From the NCBI GenBank assembly GCA_025201805.1, contig MU619249.1, positions 234,954 to 270,065 on the forward strand: a DNA stretch of 35,112 bases, read 5' to 3'. Shown in pieces: positions 1 to 11,441 of this stretch. The position numbers and the translations under genes were made by a program. The notes beneath the pieces were generated by a model. The model was not told the origin of the DNA. It searched no databases and worked only from the letters and a program-made list of their open reading frames with translations. The number at the start of each line of letters is the position of its first letter. Position 1 is the first letter of the stretch. The stretch comes from Parasitella parasitica. Lineage: Eukaryota > Mucoromycota > Mucoromycetes > Mucorales > Mucoraceae.

Positions 1-2315
1 ACTTGGCGCTACCTGGAAACAACATTGGTATCAATGTTTTCATCGATATCTATAAAGTTATCAGATGATATCACAAATTTACATATCAGAATTGCATATA
101 ATCAATGATAGGCTTCCATAAAGAGCAAAATAAACACTGTCTTATGCGCCATAAAACCAGGCATGATCATCGCTATCTGAGCATAACTTGATTTCCACTG
201 AGTGATGTCTCTATCAAACGTTTTTTTGTTTTTTGTATCGGAGTTTTAAATATGATCACGTGTTCTTCGTGTTTTTGTTTGGAGATATTATCGTGATACT
301 ACTAAAAATTGATGTTATAATAAATGTGCTATTTTCAGTAAGAAGGTAGACCGATATTTAAGTTTTACTGGAAAAAAATCGATTAAAAAAATAACAAATA
401 TCAAGTTGATAAAGATAGAGGCTTTATTTTCAAATCGACAGATGTATAAAGCTCCAGTTCATTTACTAGCCAGATAGATGAACCTTTAGGTATACTTAAG
501 CTATGGATAAATGCTTTACCCTCGTAATTAAATGTTTACGACAATTCTGATTAATTAGCATCACCTTTAATATCATGCTAAACAACATCGCTGCAGCAGA
601 CTAAAGTGATCTGCCATAATTATAGATAGGAGACCATGGCAATGTACTTCATTGAAGAATCAAGATTGTCCAATTATGTGATGTCATAAACTTGTGTGAA
701 ATGGAGAATGTCTCTATTTCAAATCAAGAAGTTTATTCCTGTAATGACACAGATCTGAGCACCAGGATAAAGGTCAAGGCACAGTCAGATCAAAGACGTG
801 CAGCCCTTGTTGTATAAACTTACATAGTATCCTGTCAAGTAGTTTATTACTGGAAATTAGTCTTGTCAATTAGTAATCTAAATAAGTAATCATAAATTTA
901 TATAGTCGTAAAGAATATAAATAGCAGATGTAATTTCGATCTTAAATAAAGAATTATTAGTTTTTTATGTCTCTTGACCTCTGGTTTTTATCTTTTTTTT
1001 ATACCAACAATATCAAATCAGTATAAAATTATCTGAAGATTAATAATCCCAGATCATGGAATATATATATATCAGCACAAGTAGATAATGATATGGCTAC
1101 AAAAATTATTATTTTAAAGCAGTGATGAACAAAAACAGGTTTTCTTTCTATAGTTTTAAACATTTGCTAATAACTTCTGCTAAAGAAACTGTAGAACAGC
1201 GATCGATCCTAACACACTTGGCGACAACTCAGTGTTTTTATGAAAAACATTTCTATCCATAAAAATGTTGGTATGGATACAGTTATCAACAGAAATGAGA
1301 AAGTTGTAAAAAACTATTATTAATTTGCCAGGTACAAAAAGCTAATGAATTTTGTTGTTTGATAAGAATGTGTAGATATAGTAAATCTCCATGAATAATC
1401 ATATGAATGCAATCAAATCACATTTGACATTTATTCATTTTAGCAATCTCGGCTTTGTAAGAGCATAGTACTTTCCATTTTTTATGTCCTTTTACATATA
1501 TAATGAATATATTAGCTTTATATCTACTCCGTTGTAAACCATTTTGATAGCTGAAAAGTAACATATCTAATGGTTGTGTTGTATAATTATATCGCTAGGC
1601 AAAATGAATGTTGCAGAATGGAAATTCATTAATGCTTTTTGTCTTTTTCATTTATTCTCTTCATATGCACTTAATGAAATATAGTAGCAATATTATCAAT
1701 CATTTTAAATCAAAAAATTTGTAGGATTTAAGTTTAATACTTGCATGTTATCCATAATATTCTTTTTGACTCTGATATTACGGTAAATTGCATTAACATT
1801 ACGATATGTCATGAACTTAGTGGTTGTATATCTTCCGTATTTGATCCAAGCAATTCACATTTTTGCAGCCTAAGGAAACTTAAAGTGTGAGCTTTCGTTT
1901 ATTAATGCTCGATAATCTTTTCTTCATCATATTCGATATTTTCTAATAATAATCTATTTTTGAGGAAGGTAAGCACATTTTGCAGAATTTACGCTAAATT
2001 TCATGACCATAGCTTTCTACCGAGCTACAGAGAGGTAAACCATCGCACAATCGACCAAGTAATGATTCACTTCTCCTTGACAACTTGGAACCGGAAGATA
2101 ATAATATAAATTTAACACAAGACTTTAAAGCAGCAAATATGGAAGGGTCTTGCAATAATTTAATGATCCTACTCTTTCTTCAAGGGCAACAATCAATGAT
2201 TCATCTAAACTCTTGTAAAAAGCCGTGACTTAAATTTTTGATGCAAGATAAAAGCGAGACATAGAAAGCAGTTGCTTTCCTTCTTCCTATTTCTAATCTT
2301 CGCATATTATACGCC
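1..2315. other. AT-rich gene-free region
   Basis: No open frame of useful length, conserved protein signature, tRNA or rRNA was seen on either strand. The sequence is AT-rich with scattered stops. The only structured element noticed is a possible degenerate solo LTR at 808-1009. The last few hundred bases probably hold the promoter and 5' leader of the Vps9-type gene that starts at 2316. Confidence 0.5.
808..1009 (+). repeat. possible degenerate solo LTR
   Basis: A 202-bp segment begins TGTTGTATA and ends TATACCAACA, so its ends are near-perfect inverted repeats of the TG...CA type found on LTRs. Inside, in the right order, are a TATA-like TATAAATAG (916-924) and an AATAAA signal (945-950). 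No target-site duplication, primer-binding site or polypurine tract is visible, so it could be chance in AT-rich DNA. Confidence 0.25.
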
Positions 2316-4242
2316 ATGTCTGAAGATATTAAACAAATATCTCAGTCTCTAGAAAAAACGACTGTCCATAAAGATGGCTTGATAGATCTTGGCCAAGAGG
2401 ATGTACCACCAGAGTCATCTGCCATTCAGAATTTCGCTACCACTAAAAAGTTTGAGTCCTGTTAAAAAATGCATACATAAATCTTTAATTGACATTTCGT
2501 TCTTTTCTTCATGAGCAGTGATCAAGAGCCAGACAAATCTCTAGAGACGAAAAAGCAAAGAGTACCTACACCACCACCTACAGAAACTGGTAAAGCATGA
2601 TATGGTCTATATTTGTTGAGAGATAGTGCACTCAAAATTACATTTTATTAGTTATTTCAACGCACCAATTTCGAGCTGATATGCCTACATTCGATTTTCA
2701 TAGATTTTTGGAGCAGATGAAAGAACCAAGTGCTGCTCATATCGCTCGCTATACAAAAGGGTAGGTTCCCGTATTCTTTATGCTTTGTACGACAGAGATG
2801 CTTATTTTCGCGCATATATTTTAGTTTTATTGCTGCATTTCATCGCCGAGAAGCATGGACAGTGGATGAACAAATCAAATTCATTCAAGATTTCCTCAGT
2901 GTAAGTAGGATGTAATGTGTTGTTTTGGATGTTAGTATTGACCTGTAAAAAAATAGTTTACATATGTCAAAATGAGAGATTGTGATGTATGGAGAGATAT
3001 TTCAGAGAAAGAATTTGAAAATGCAAAAGAAGGCATGGAGAAATTGGTGATGAATCGATTATATAATACGTTAGTAGATAATGTGTGGTAATAATACGTG
3101 TGTGTGTTAATATTGAAATTTTAGCACATTTTCTCCTGGTACTATGGACGATAAAGAAAAGGACGAAATCCTACATCATAAAATCAGCATTTTTCGTTGG
3201 GTTCGAGAGGAGCATATTGATATACCCAAAACAGACGATAATGACTCATTTTTGACATTTGCAGAATCGGAATTGTTAAAAATGAATAATTACAAGGCAC
3301 CAAGAGACAAACTTATTTGTATTTTGAATTGTTGCAAGGTTATATTTGGCTTGATGAAGCATATGGAAGGTGACGAAGGGGCTGATGTATTTCTGCCTTT
3401 GTTGATTTATGTTGTAATTCGAGCAAATCCTCCAAAATTAATATCAAATGTTCAGTAAGCGTCATTTACGTCAAAGATGGAAATAAGAATTCTGATTTTT
3501 CCAACAAGGTACATTTCCCGGTTTAGAAACCCTGAGCATCTCAAATCAGAGGTTGGCTATTATCTGACTAATCTTGTAAGTACCCACTGCGTAAAATAAG
3601 GGTAGACTCTGATGTGTATATAACTGGTCGCAGATGGGTGCTATCGAATTTATCGAGACGATGGACGTAAACTCGTTAACTATATCTCAAGAAGAATTTG
3701 ATAAGAACATCGAAAAAACAATGACAGAGTTAGATCAAGAGCAGCCACAAACTATAAACGACGATACAAAACAAGTTATTAGCTATGAAAATGCATTGCA
3801 TCCTAGACATGCCAAAAAGCACCTGCAAAAAGACCAGCCATTGATTGATTTGGGCACAGATATTGCACAGAAATCAATCAATTTCGTTGAGAAGTTATTT
3901 TCTGACAGCAGTGCAAGTAACAGTGAAAATGAAAATCTCGCAAGCCCTAAACAAATGCACCGCCGTCATCATAATCATCATCACAATTCAGATAATCACG
4001 TACCTAATGAACCCTCATCTTTATCTCAGGAACTGCCTGTGCCCGTAAACATGGTAACTCCAAACCTAGCAGCAGCTAGAGTCGAAGGAACTACAGTTAG
4101 GGACTCACACAAAGAGTTTGATGAAAACCTGAGTACCATTGTGTCCATGTTTCCTAACATTGAGCCAGGCGTCTGTTTCATGATATTGCAAGCAAGTGAG
4201 GGCAAATTATCGCACACAATTGAAAGGTATGGCAAGAGTTAG
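2316..4242 (+). CDS. VPS9: Vps9-domain Rab5/Vps21 guanine-nucleotide exchange factor with CUE domain
   Basis: Predicted exchange factor that loads GTP onto Rab5-family GTPases on early endosomes. Model exons: 2316-2449, 2519-2589, 2652-2760, 2825-2900, 2957-3069, 3125-3454, 3509-3575, 3634-4242; about 502 aa (yeast Vps9 is 451). The VPS9 core lies around residues 250-306 and includes DVFLPLLIYVVIRANPP and the YISRFRNPEHL...GYYLTNLMGAIEFI stretch typical of the family. The last ~45 residues (LSTIVSMFPNIEPGVC...) form a ubiquitin-binding CUE domain. A His-rich linker (HRRHHNHHHN) precedes it. The first intron has a weak donor (GTTTGAG at 2450), so the exon 1/2 join is the least certain. A GTATGG six codons before the stop could be a donor extending the CUE helix, but no convincing further exon was found. 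Confidence 0.88.
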
Positions 4243-4944
4243 AACCAAGGACGGCCCGAAAATTTGACTGATTTTGCGATTATAGTTTACTGGACATGTC
4301 AAACGAGCAAACCAAATAATTGAAAGTGCTTTTGTAAATTGTTCAAGTGATGAGTGTTTGTATGTAAATAAAATTTTCAGGATAAAAACGCATTGATCGG
4401 TTAAGATCTCAAGGATCCAATTTTGGAAGGTGATAATAAAAACGATAATAAAAAAATGGAAGAATCGCAAATTACACCTTCTCTGTCAATTCCGATAAAA
4501 AAAAAGGTGGATCAGCAATGGCAAAACGAATTTTTCAATTGTAATGGATTTTACAAGTGCCTATGCTTTTCTGTCGACCATGACTATATTGTAGTTAATC
4601 ATTTTTAGGCTTTGCTTCAAAGCACATGCACGCGGTGTGTAAATGAATCGTTTCTGCTCACAAGCATTTCATGTAAAAAAAAATTGCATTAGATTGAACT
4701 ATGTCCAAAGGCATAAATCGAACCATGGTAGTTTCCCGTGTGATTTCTCTGCCTCTAATGAGAAACGGCGCTAGGGACAGCATCTGTAGCGCAAAAGAAG
4801 ATTCGAATTGACCTACATTATAACATCTCTGAAATGTTCGAAAATCTTTGATTAGTTTGGAAGATTGAATCTTTGGATTCATCAAGTACCACAAATAATT
4901 GGCATTGCATGAATTGCAAAATCATTGCAGCAACATTGTCTGTG

Positions 4945-4947
<3 letters not shown>

Positions 4948-4977
<30 letters not shown>
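4948..4977. repeat. poly-A homopolymer (30 bp)
   Basis: An uninterrupted run of 30 A lies just upstream of the TATA-like element of the OSBP gene. It could act as a nucleosome-excluding promoter tract, or be a retroposed tail or an assembly-length artefact. Confidence 0.8.
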
Positions 4978-4979
<2 letters not shown>

Positions 4980-4981
<2 letters not shown>

Positions 4982-4987
4982 TATAAG
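4980..4987 (+). promoter_or_regulatory. TATA-like box upstream of OSBP gene
   Basis: TATATAAG lies about 60 bp before the ATG at 5043. It is followed by a pyrimidine-rich leader (CTCCTTTTTCC), a common layout in fungal promoters. Position and motif only; no experimental support. Confidence 0.4.
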
Positions 4988-5042
4988 TCAACATCTTTTA
5001 TTCGTTCGTCTCCTTTTTCCTTTTACAATCAACAATCAAAAC

Positions 5043-6349
5043 ATGATATCTGTCGTTCCTTCCGGGCAAGTGAGTAATTTAGACAAAATTCCAAACGAGC
5101 AAAAAAGTGCATTCTATGCCTTTTTGAAATCATTGGCGTCATTCACGGGAGATTTGTCTGCTATTACCTGTCCTGCTTTCCTCTTGGCTCCTGAATCACT
5201 GATTGAATACTCGTAAGTTACATAATATCTTTTCATATTCTTTTATCTTAATATGGTGTGTCAGTGAATATTGGGCTGCTCAACCGGAGCTCTTTGCAGC
5301 TATCCCTGAACCTGAAAGCGAAGTTGAACGACTTTTGGCATTTATTAAATGGTTTATATCATACTTGAATGCAGCTTACAGGCGACGTGTGCCAAAAGAT
5401 CAGTGGGAAAAAAAGCCATACAATCCTGTCCTCGGCGAACAATGGTTTATGAACTGGGCCGATGTAAATGGTTGTGGCGAAACTGAAGTTTTTTGCGAAC
5501 AAGTATCTCATCATCCTCCAGTGACCGGATTCTATGTCAAGAATGAGAAGGCGGGCGTTACACTGAACGGACATTCTGGCCAAATGTCTCGCATCTCGAC
5601 CGCAACATTGGTTTGTGATCAAACAGGCCGAGAAGTGATGACTCTCAAATCTCGGGATAATGAAAAATACCTCTTTACAAGTCCTTCCCTCACAGTGCGG
5701 GGCATTTGGTACGCAGGTAACTTTTTGTGCGTATGCAATGTCAAGAAAAGCTTAACTGATTTGTCACACTTGTGTAGCGCCGTATGTGGAACTTATAGGT
5801 ACAACTTATATCCAGGCATCTACTGGTTACTATGCAACAATTGAGTATTCTTCCCGTGGTTGGATTTCAGGAGAGAAGAACCATTTCAAATGTCTTTTAC
5901 GTAAAAATGAGGACAGCAAAGATTATCTCTATAAAATAGAAGGCCAATGGAGCGGCAAATCAACGATTACAAATTACAAGACCAAGATCTCAAAGCCATT
6001 CTTGGATATTAACATCCTCAAAACAGCCGTAGCTAAAGTAAAACCAATCGGAAAGATGAGTGAAATGGAAACTCGTCGCATTTGGCAAAAAGTTTCTGAG
6101 GCTATTCGTGCAGATGATACCGTTTTGGCTGCCAAGGAAAAGAGCATTATCGAAAATAAAAAGCGTGCTGAAAAGAAGAAACGAGATGATGAAGGTACAC
6201 AATGGGAGTCTGTCTATTTCGAATGGATAGAAGAAGAGCCGGATGTTACCAAATTACAAGACATGTTGAGCAGGGTGACTAAATATAAGGGCGGCTCTAA
6301 CCCGAATGGCAATTGGATTTTCAGAGAAAAGTTGAAAAGGGCAGATTGA
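5043..6349 (+). CDS. oxysterol-binding protein-related protein (Osh4/Kes1-like, short ORP)
   Basis: Lipid-transfer protein expected to exchange sterol and PI4P between ER and Golgi or plasma membrane. Exons 5043-5212, 5265-5716 and 5778-6349 give 397 aa, close to single-domain Kes1 (434 aa). There is no PH or ankyrin region, so it is a short ORP. The family fingerprint EQVSHHPPV lies near residues 136-144, preceded by RRVPKDQWEKKPYNPVLGE, the conserved 'KPxNPxLGE' segment. The C-terminal half carries GTTYIQASTGYYATIEY and a basic helix (ENKKRAEKKKRDD). Both introns join in frame with GTAAGT/GTAACT donors. The second junction restores GIWYA-APYVELIGTT, which matches the family. Confidence 0.95.
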
Positions 6350-6734
6350 ACAACTCTGAAAATTGTATATGTATACCAAAACTTAATAAAAAGCTCCTTG
6401 TATTCTGTAAAAAAAATGAAAAAAGTGTTTATTGTCACCAAAACAGTATGGTAGCTCTTCTTTAATGCTTGGTCTGTATAATTATTGTGAAGAAACGACG
6501 CATTCGCACAGTTTGCATGGTTATTAAAAAAAATACATGTTTGATTCACTGGATCTTTTGACAGATATTTAATACGGTTTGTTTCAAACAAAATCAATGC
6601 CGTGAGTCAACATGTCAAACCGCTGAGTTTTGGCTATAAACCGCTACTATATAACTACTACTTTTTATAAAAGCCTAAATAATTGAGCGTGGACAATTTG
6701 CCTTTTTCTCTTTTTTATTTCTAATTGTAAAAAA
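6350..6734. other. spacer between OSBP and hexokinase-like genes
   Basis: Contains the OSBP 3' flank, with AATAAAAAG at about 6385, and the promoter of the next gene. It ends in a pyrimidine-rich stretch (CCTTTTTCTCTTTTTTATTTC) just before the ATG at 6735. No gene seen. Confidence 0.5.
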
Positions 6735-8385
6735 ATGATTGCTTTGAATCTTGTTAATAACGATGAGACAAAGAAAGCAGCTGTTCACGATTTAGAGAAG
6801 CAGTTTGATTTAACGACTGACCAACTCAGGAAAGTCTCTGAGCTTTTGCAATGCGAAATGAGAACTGGATTAAAAGCGTGCGACATCAACTGCAACGTTC
6901 CTATGCTCCCGTCTTGGATTACTCGTCATCCAACAGGCCAAGAAAAAGGCGAATACATGGGGTTGGATCTTAGTGGTATGGGTTTTGACATGTGGGTGGT
7001 ACAAAAATATTGACTATGCAGGCGTCTAGGTTCATACGTTCGTGTTTATCTGGTCACACTCCATGGTCAAGGTCGTATTACAACCCGCCAGCTCAAGTAT
7101 ACGGTCAGGGAAAACTTGAAGGTTGGGCCTATCAGTAATCTCATTGACTTTATGTCTGAATGTGTCGATGCCTTCTTGACATTTGTAAACAGAGGAGACA
7201 GCAAGAGCCCTCTTTTTCTTGGTTTATGCATTTCCTTCCCCCTTCATCAAACTTCCATTCACAATGCTTACATTCTGCGCTGGACCAAGGATTTTGAAAT
7301 CACTGGGGCTGACCGCAAGAACATTGTTGAACTCTTGCAGACCTCCTTCCGTAAGCGCGAACTCCCTGTCATTGTCAAAGCTGCTGTCAATGGTGCTTGT
7401 AAGTACAAATAATGTGCAATGTTTCAAGCCTGACTGGAACCTCATGTCCAATTAATATCACTTCAGCTGGCTGTCTCTTGGCTCATAGTTACCGTAGCCT
7501 GGATACTTTACTTGCTTGTACAGTTAGTACAGGCACCAACGCTGGTGGGTATATACATATATATATTTAAGAGAATGGGTATACAGATACAATGGTTTTG
7601 ATTCATGTCTGTTTGTAGCTTATTGGGAAAAAGTTAGCCATGTACACAAGATTCAATCCAATCCCGAGAACCCTGTTAAGGAGATGATTATCAATACTGA
7701 ATGGGGAAGCTTTGGCGACTCTAAATCCGAGACCATCCCTCACACTTTCTATGACATCCGCGTGAATCGTCAGTCTGTGAATCCGGGTGTTCACGTCTAT
7801 GAAAAGATGTGTGCTGGTCTTTATTTGGGTGAAATTGTTCGTCTCATTTTGGTTGATTTCACTGATCGACGTTTGTTGTTCGACGCTCAGTACTCTACAG
7901 AGCTCAACAAGGCATACAATTTTGAGTCTACTTATATGAGTGCTATTGAGCGTGACGAGACACCCGACTTGGAGGATACCAAGCATTTGTTAGAAAATGT
8001 CATGAATTTGAAATCTACTTCATTGACTGATCGTAGCTTGGTGAAGCGTGTTTGTGAACTTGTTGGTAGACGTGCTGCTCGCCTGATTGCGGCTGGTATG
8101 AGTGCCATCATTAGTAAGCGTAATGCTCTAGACGGTGGCCTTAGCATCAGCGTGGAAGGCACCATTTACGAGCATTACTCGAATTTCCCTGATCGTGTCA
8201 ACACTGCCTTGCAAGAATTGTATGGCGACAATGTTGAACGAATCAATATCGGCGTAAGTAGAAAAATCAGTAATGCTTTTGCAAGTTTGCTCAACTTTAT
8301 CGAATTGTAGATTACTCGTGATGGAAATGGCATCGGTGCTGCCTTGGCCGCCATGATTGCCAATACTCCTGATCAAGAAGCATAA
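6735..8385 (+). CDS. hexokinase-like protein, predicted catalytically inactive
   Basis: Exons 6735-6975, 7030-7398, 7467-7544, 7619-8253 and 8311-8385 give 465 aa, a full-length fungal hexokinase fold. The glucose-binding residues are kept: SFPLHQTSI, WTKDF (Thr-Lys), Asn201, NTEWGSFGD (Glu) and YEKMCAGLYLGEI (Glu). The catalytic base is not. The family's LVNDTxGTLLA reads AVNGASGCLLA, so the Asp equivalent to yeast Hxk2 D211 is Gly202. The phosphate loops are also degraded: LDLGGTN is LDLSGGS, VGTGTNAAY is VSTGTNAAY, and the adenosine DGSVY is EGTIY. Such proteins are known in fungi as regulators rather than kinases (the Aspergillus HxkC/HxkD-XprF type). A sugar-sensing or regulatory role is inferred. 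The gene is intact with well-kept splice sites, so it does not look like a pseudogene. Confidence 0.92.
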
Positions 8386-8621
8386 AAGTCATCAATTACT
8401 TGTCATATTTTAATCTACGCATAGTATTATTTTTATCTTTACATGCCGTTATATGTGTACACTAGATTACACTGTTCTCAGCATAAAATTTAATCATAAA
8501 CTTGAGTCTCGCTTATTTCTTAATTGATTATCGAACTGCACTTTGGTTTAGATACTATTTATAGCCTGATTTTTGTGCTCTAGAGTAATTGAATCATTTA
8601 ACCTGCGAAATTTAAGGGAAA
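8386..8621. other. convergent 3' spacer
   Basis: Short spacer between the 3' ends of the hexokinase-like gene (+) and the MBL-fold gene (-). It is AT-rich with AATAAA-like motifs; nothing else seen. Confidence 0.4.
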
Positions 8622-9844
8622 CTATCTTTCTTTAATCACAGTGGGTGTAGGCTCAAAATATGATGATTCTAAAAGTCCTCCTTCCTTAGCCAACGATACT
8701 TTCAATCCATCGTAAGCAGGTCCAGCCTTTAGCCCTTCCGAAAGCTCTAATTTCTTCAAATCCTCTTCAAGTGTGTAGTGATCAATTCTATGAGCAAATC
8801 CAACAAAATACGTTTTGAGGGCTTTAACTTGTCTAGCAGCTTCTATTGACTGCTCCAGTACAAAGTGTGATGCATGAAAATTCTTTACTAGTTAATTTAT
8901 TAGTACCCCGTGTGGGATTGACAGTATGTTTAGACTTACATCTCAAACAGTCCACCACAAATACCCTTGACTTTCCTTGCATCAGCTCCATTGTCGAAGG
9001 AGGGATGAAATTTGTATCTGATATATAGCTGACATCGCCAAATCTAAACCCATAACATATATAAGGCTCTTTGGTGGTTAAATAAATACCGTGATGGGAA
9101 GCAAGAGGCGTAAACTCAAGGCCTTCAATTGAAAATGATTTGCTTGGGTCAAATACATGATACTTGAAGTCAGCTACTTCCCCGCCACCTATTGCATTGT
9201 GTGAATTCTTTGTTACATTCATTAATCTCTTGTAAAAATATACCTGTTGCCATGGAGGCATCTACCAAAAAGGGAAATGTTCTACTAACTACCCCCATTG
9301 CTTCAGGCGAGAGATGAACATCAATATGAGGCTGGATAATACCGCCTAGTGTCCATCCTCTTAGATCATCCATGCCGTAACAAGCATCTGCATGACCATG
9401 TGTGATGATAACGCCATCCAATTCACGGATCCCATATTTTGGAAGGATCTCTATGGCACTAGCTGCCAAGAAAAGTTAATATCAAGCTTGGCCCTGAAAA
9501 TTCCAATAAAACTTTACTGTAAAATGTCTTGCCACAATCAATAAGCACATTTCTGTGTATTCAAGTAATTAGTGACATAAAAAAGGGGAATACATGGGCG
9601 AGAGAAGCTGGACACAAATAGCAGCTTTTATGTATGCATACCTTAATCTAAATTCTGGAGGGTCATCGTGCTTTCGAAAACGTACGATCAATGAAGTGTT
9701 TCGTCGGTTGTTCTTTCGACCTTCGGGTGTTTGAGAAGATAAACAAACAGAGCATGATTTATCTGGATTTGTAAGGCAAGACACGGTAGGTACAGAACTT
9801 GATGTACCAGTCCCCAAAAATACAATTTCAATAACACTTGCCAT
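8622..9844 (-). CDS. metallo-beta-lactamase-fold hydrolase, PhnP-like (SPAC777.06c family)
   Basis: Exons on the minus strand: 9844-9642, 9552-9518 (35 nt), 9462-9244, 9188-8940 and 8887-8622; 323 aa. It begins VIEIVFLGTGTSSSVPTVSC, the first strand of the fold. A conserved Cys-rich insert (DKSCSVCLSS) follows, then NVLIDCGKTF and the metal motif ITHGHADACYGMDDLR (HxHxDA). Further ligands come from ASHHG, SYISDTN and the C-terminal FHASHF. The GMDDLR tail places it with PhnP-type phosphodiesterases rather than glyoxalases or lactamases. The substrate in fungi is not established. I start at 9844; an in-frame upstream ATG at 9970 lies in leader sequence lacking family similarity. Confidence 0.88.
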
Positions 9845-10020
9845 TGATATGAATCTGTGGAAAGAAGTACAATGAAAATAAACGCCGGGATGCTTAAAAG
9901 TATGGTGAAGTAACCAAGTCCGCTTCGGATGATACGGTAAGCATAAATGGTAATAGGGGTTCTCTATCACTAAAAATTAGCGACGTATGAATTATTCACA
10001 AATAAAGTAATAAGGGGTTA

Positions 10021-10240
10021 TTACAGCAGAACATTGTATTCTTTAATTTTCCTCTTATGCTTCCAAGCTCGATGAGCCACACCTGTTTAATCATATTGCT
10101 ATGAAAAGTCGTATACTTGTGGTATAAGAATACTTACTTTTTAGAGCTGTGTCATGTACTAAAACTGATGTTGACGTAATATTATCTCCAGGTAGATATT
10201 TTTACAGCTTAAAAGCAAGAACTTTAGTTTCGTGTGCCAT
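10021..10240 (-). pseudogene. possible small spliced gene with in-frame stop
   Basis: On the minus strand an ATG at 10240 opens 12 codons, meets TAA (10204-10202), then stays open in the same frame to a perfect GTAAGT donor after 10138. The acceptor at 10083 (AAACAG) continues in phase into a very basic segment, AHRAWKHKRKIKEYN, ending at a TAA at 10021 or a further GTAATA donor. Frame agreement on both sides of the stop suggests a small basic protein gene disabled by one nonsense codon, or a mis-modelled start. I do not recognise the family. Confidence 0.3.
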
Positions 10241-11114
10241 TTTTTGATTGATTTTCATAATCAAAAGTGCCCTGGAAACACGAAAAATAGTATCCATTGG
10301 TAAAAAACTATATTATATATGATTTTGGTGCAATTTGAGCATGATTTTTTTTTCGATGCAAAATGACGGATTTTTTCAATTTTTTCCTTGTATCCACACA
10401 TCCAAAATCATTGATTATGCATAATCATCGATTTTGACCTCAAAAATGCAACTTTTTACTATACTATGTATTAGAGGAAAATGATCGTAAAAGGTCATTC
10501 CTTGATCTGAAAGACTGAAAATGCGCTCTGATTAAGCAAAATATTGACTTTTCCCTCTTAATCAGTTTTGGAGATTTTTGTGCAAAATTCTTTCCATAAG
10601 CATACGGGAATCATGAAATTATACCATTGTGTAGAGCGCCCAAAAATACAGCTATTATCATAGACTGACAGTCGTGGTATGCATAGTGCCAGAGGATGAT
10701 ATCTTGCCTCAAAGGAGTAATTTTGTTTTCTTTTTATCCAAATCGAGTTTCTGAAAGAAATTTTTCCTTTCAGATTTTGGACGCGTTTAATCTCCGCTAT
10801 GAAAAAAAATGATGTTTTTTTGAAGAAAGCATTAGCTTTGAGAATCCATAACTTACCTAAATCTAAAGAAAAATAATTACAATATAATTTATTTAAACAG
10901 TGTGCTTCTTGGCTTTCTATTGGTAGTACTTTCATGTCTGTACCTAACCTGACAATCTCACGCTCCGATTTTGAAAAATACTTTTCCCAAAAAAGTCAGA
11001 AATGTCGCTATCTTCCATCTGATGTCGTCTTGAAAAGTACAAAAAACTTGCTCTTAACTATGCAAATATGCTATCAAAAGGTGTCTTATAGTCTAATACA
11101 TTACTTTTAATTAC

Positions 11115-11441
11115 TTGTTTTTGTGTCTGAGATCTCTAAACATTGTTTTCTTACAGTTTTTGCTTTTTTTCTGTCAAAAGCACACTAAAGTTTGTGTAGA
11201 CCAAAAAAAACAGGCGCCTAAAATCTACGCTTTACAAAGACACAGACTTTTGAACCAATATTATGGAAAAGATGGCACATGTTTGACTAGCTGTTCTACT
11301 GTACCCAGCTTGGTACTTGTCTGACAAGACTTTCTATACCAGAAGACGCCAGATCAACTGAAGGTATGAGAAATTGCCGGAGAAAAGGAAACAATCTGCC
11401 ACCAGGATAACACGCCCATTCATAAAAAATTATCTGTATAG
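11115..11441 (+). pseudogene. decayed Tc1/mariner-like transposase fragment
   Basis: One frame, broken by two stops, runs from 11115 to 11441. Near its end it reads CHQDNTPIHKK (11397-11429), which matches the QDNAPIH motif around the second catalytic Asp of Tc1/mariner DDE transposases. The upstream part is too diverged to align by eye and no terminal inverted repeats were identified. Assigned on one short motif plus frame continuity. Confidence 0.35.

Larger units (their letters stand above)
4243..5042. other. intergenic region between VPS9 and OSBP genes
   Basis: Holds the VPS9 3' flank, with an AATAAA-like signal near 4368, and the promoter of the OSBP gene. A short ORF at 4423-4608 has low-complexity Asn/Lys content and no recognisable domain, so it is not called. 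A 30-base A run lies at 4948-4977. Confidence 0.5.

Noticed and set aside
1981-2060. tRNA-like D-arm (TAGCTCGGTAGA on the minus strand near 2020-2040)
   Set aside because: No matching anticodon stem or GGTTCRANYCC T-arm follows.
4423-4608. 61-codon ORF downstream of VPS9, possible extra exon
   Set aside because: No splice choice joins it convincingly to the CUE domain, which is already nearly complete before the stop at 4242.
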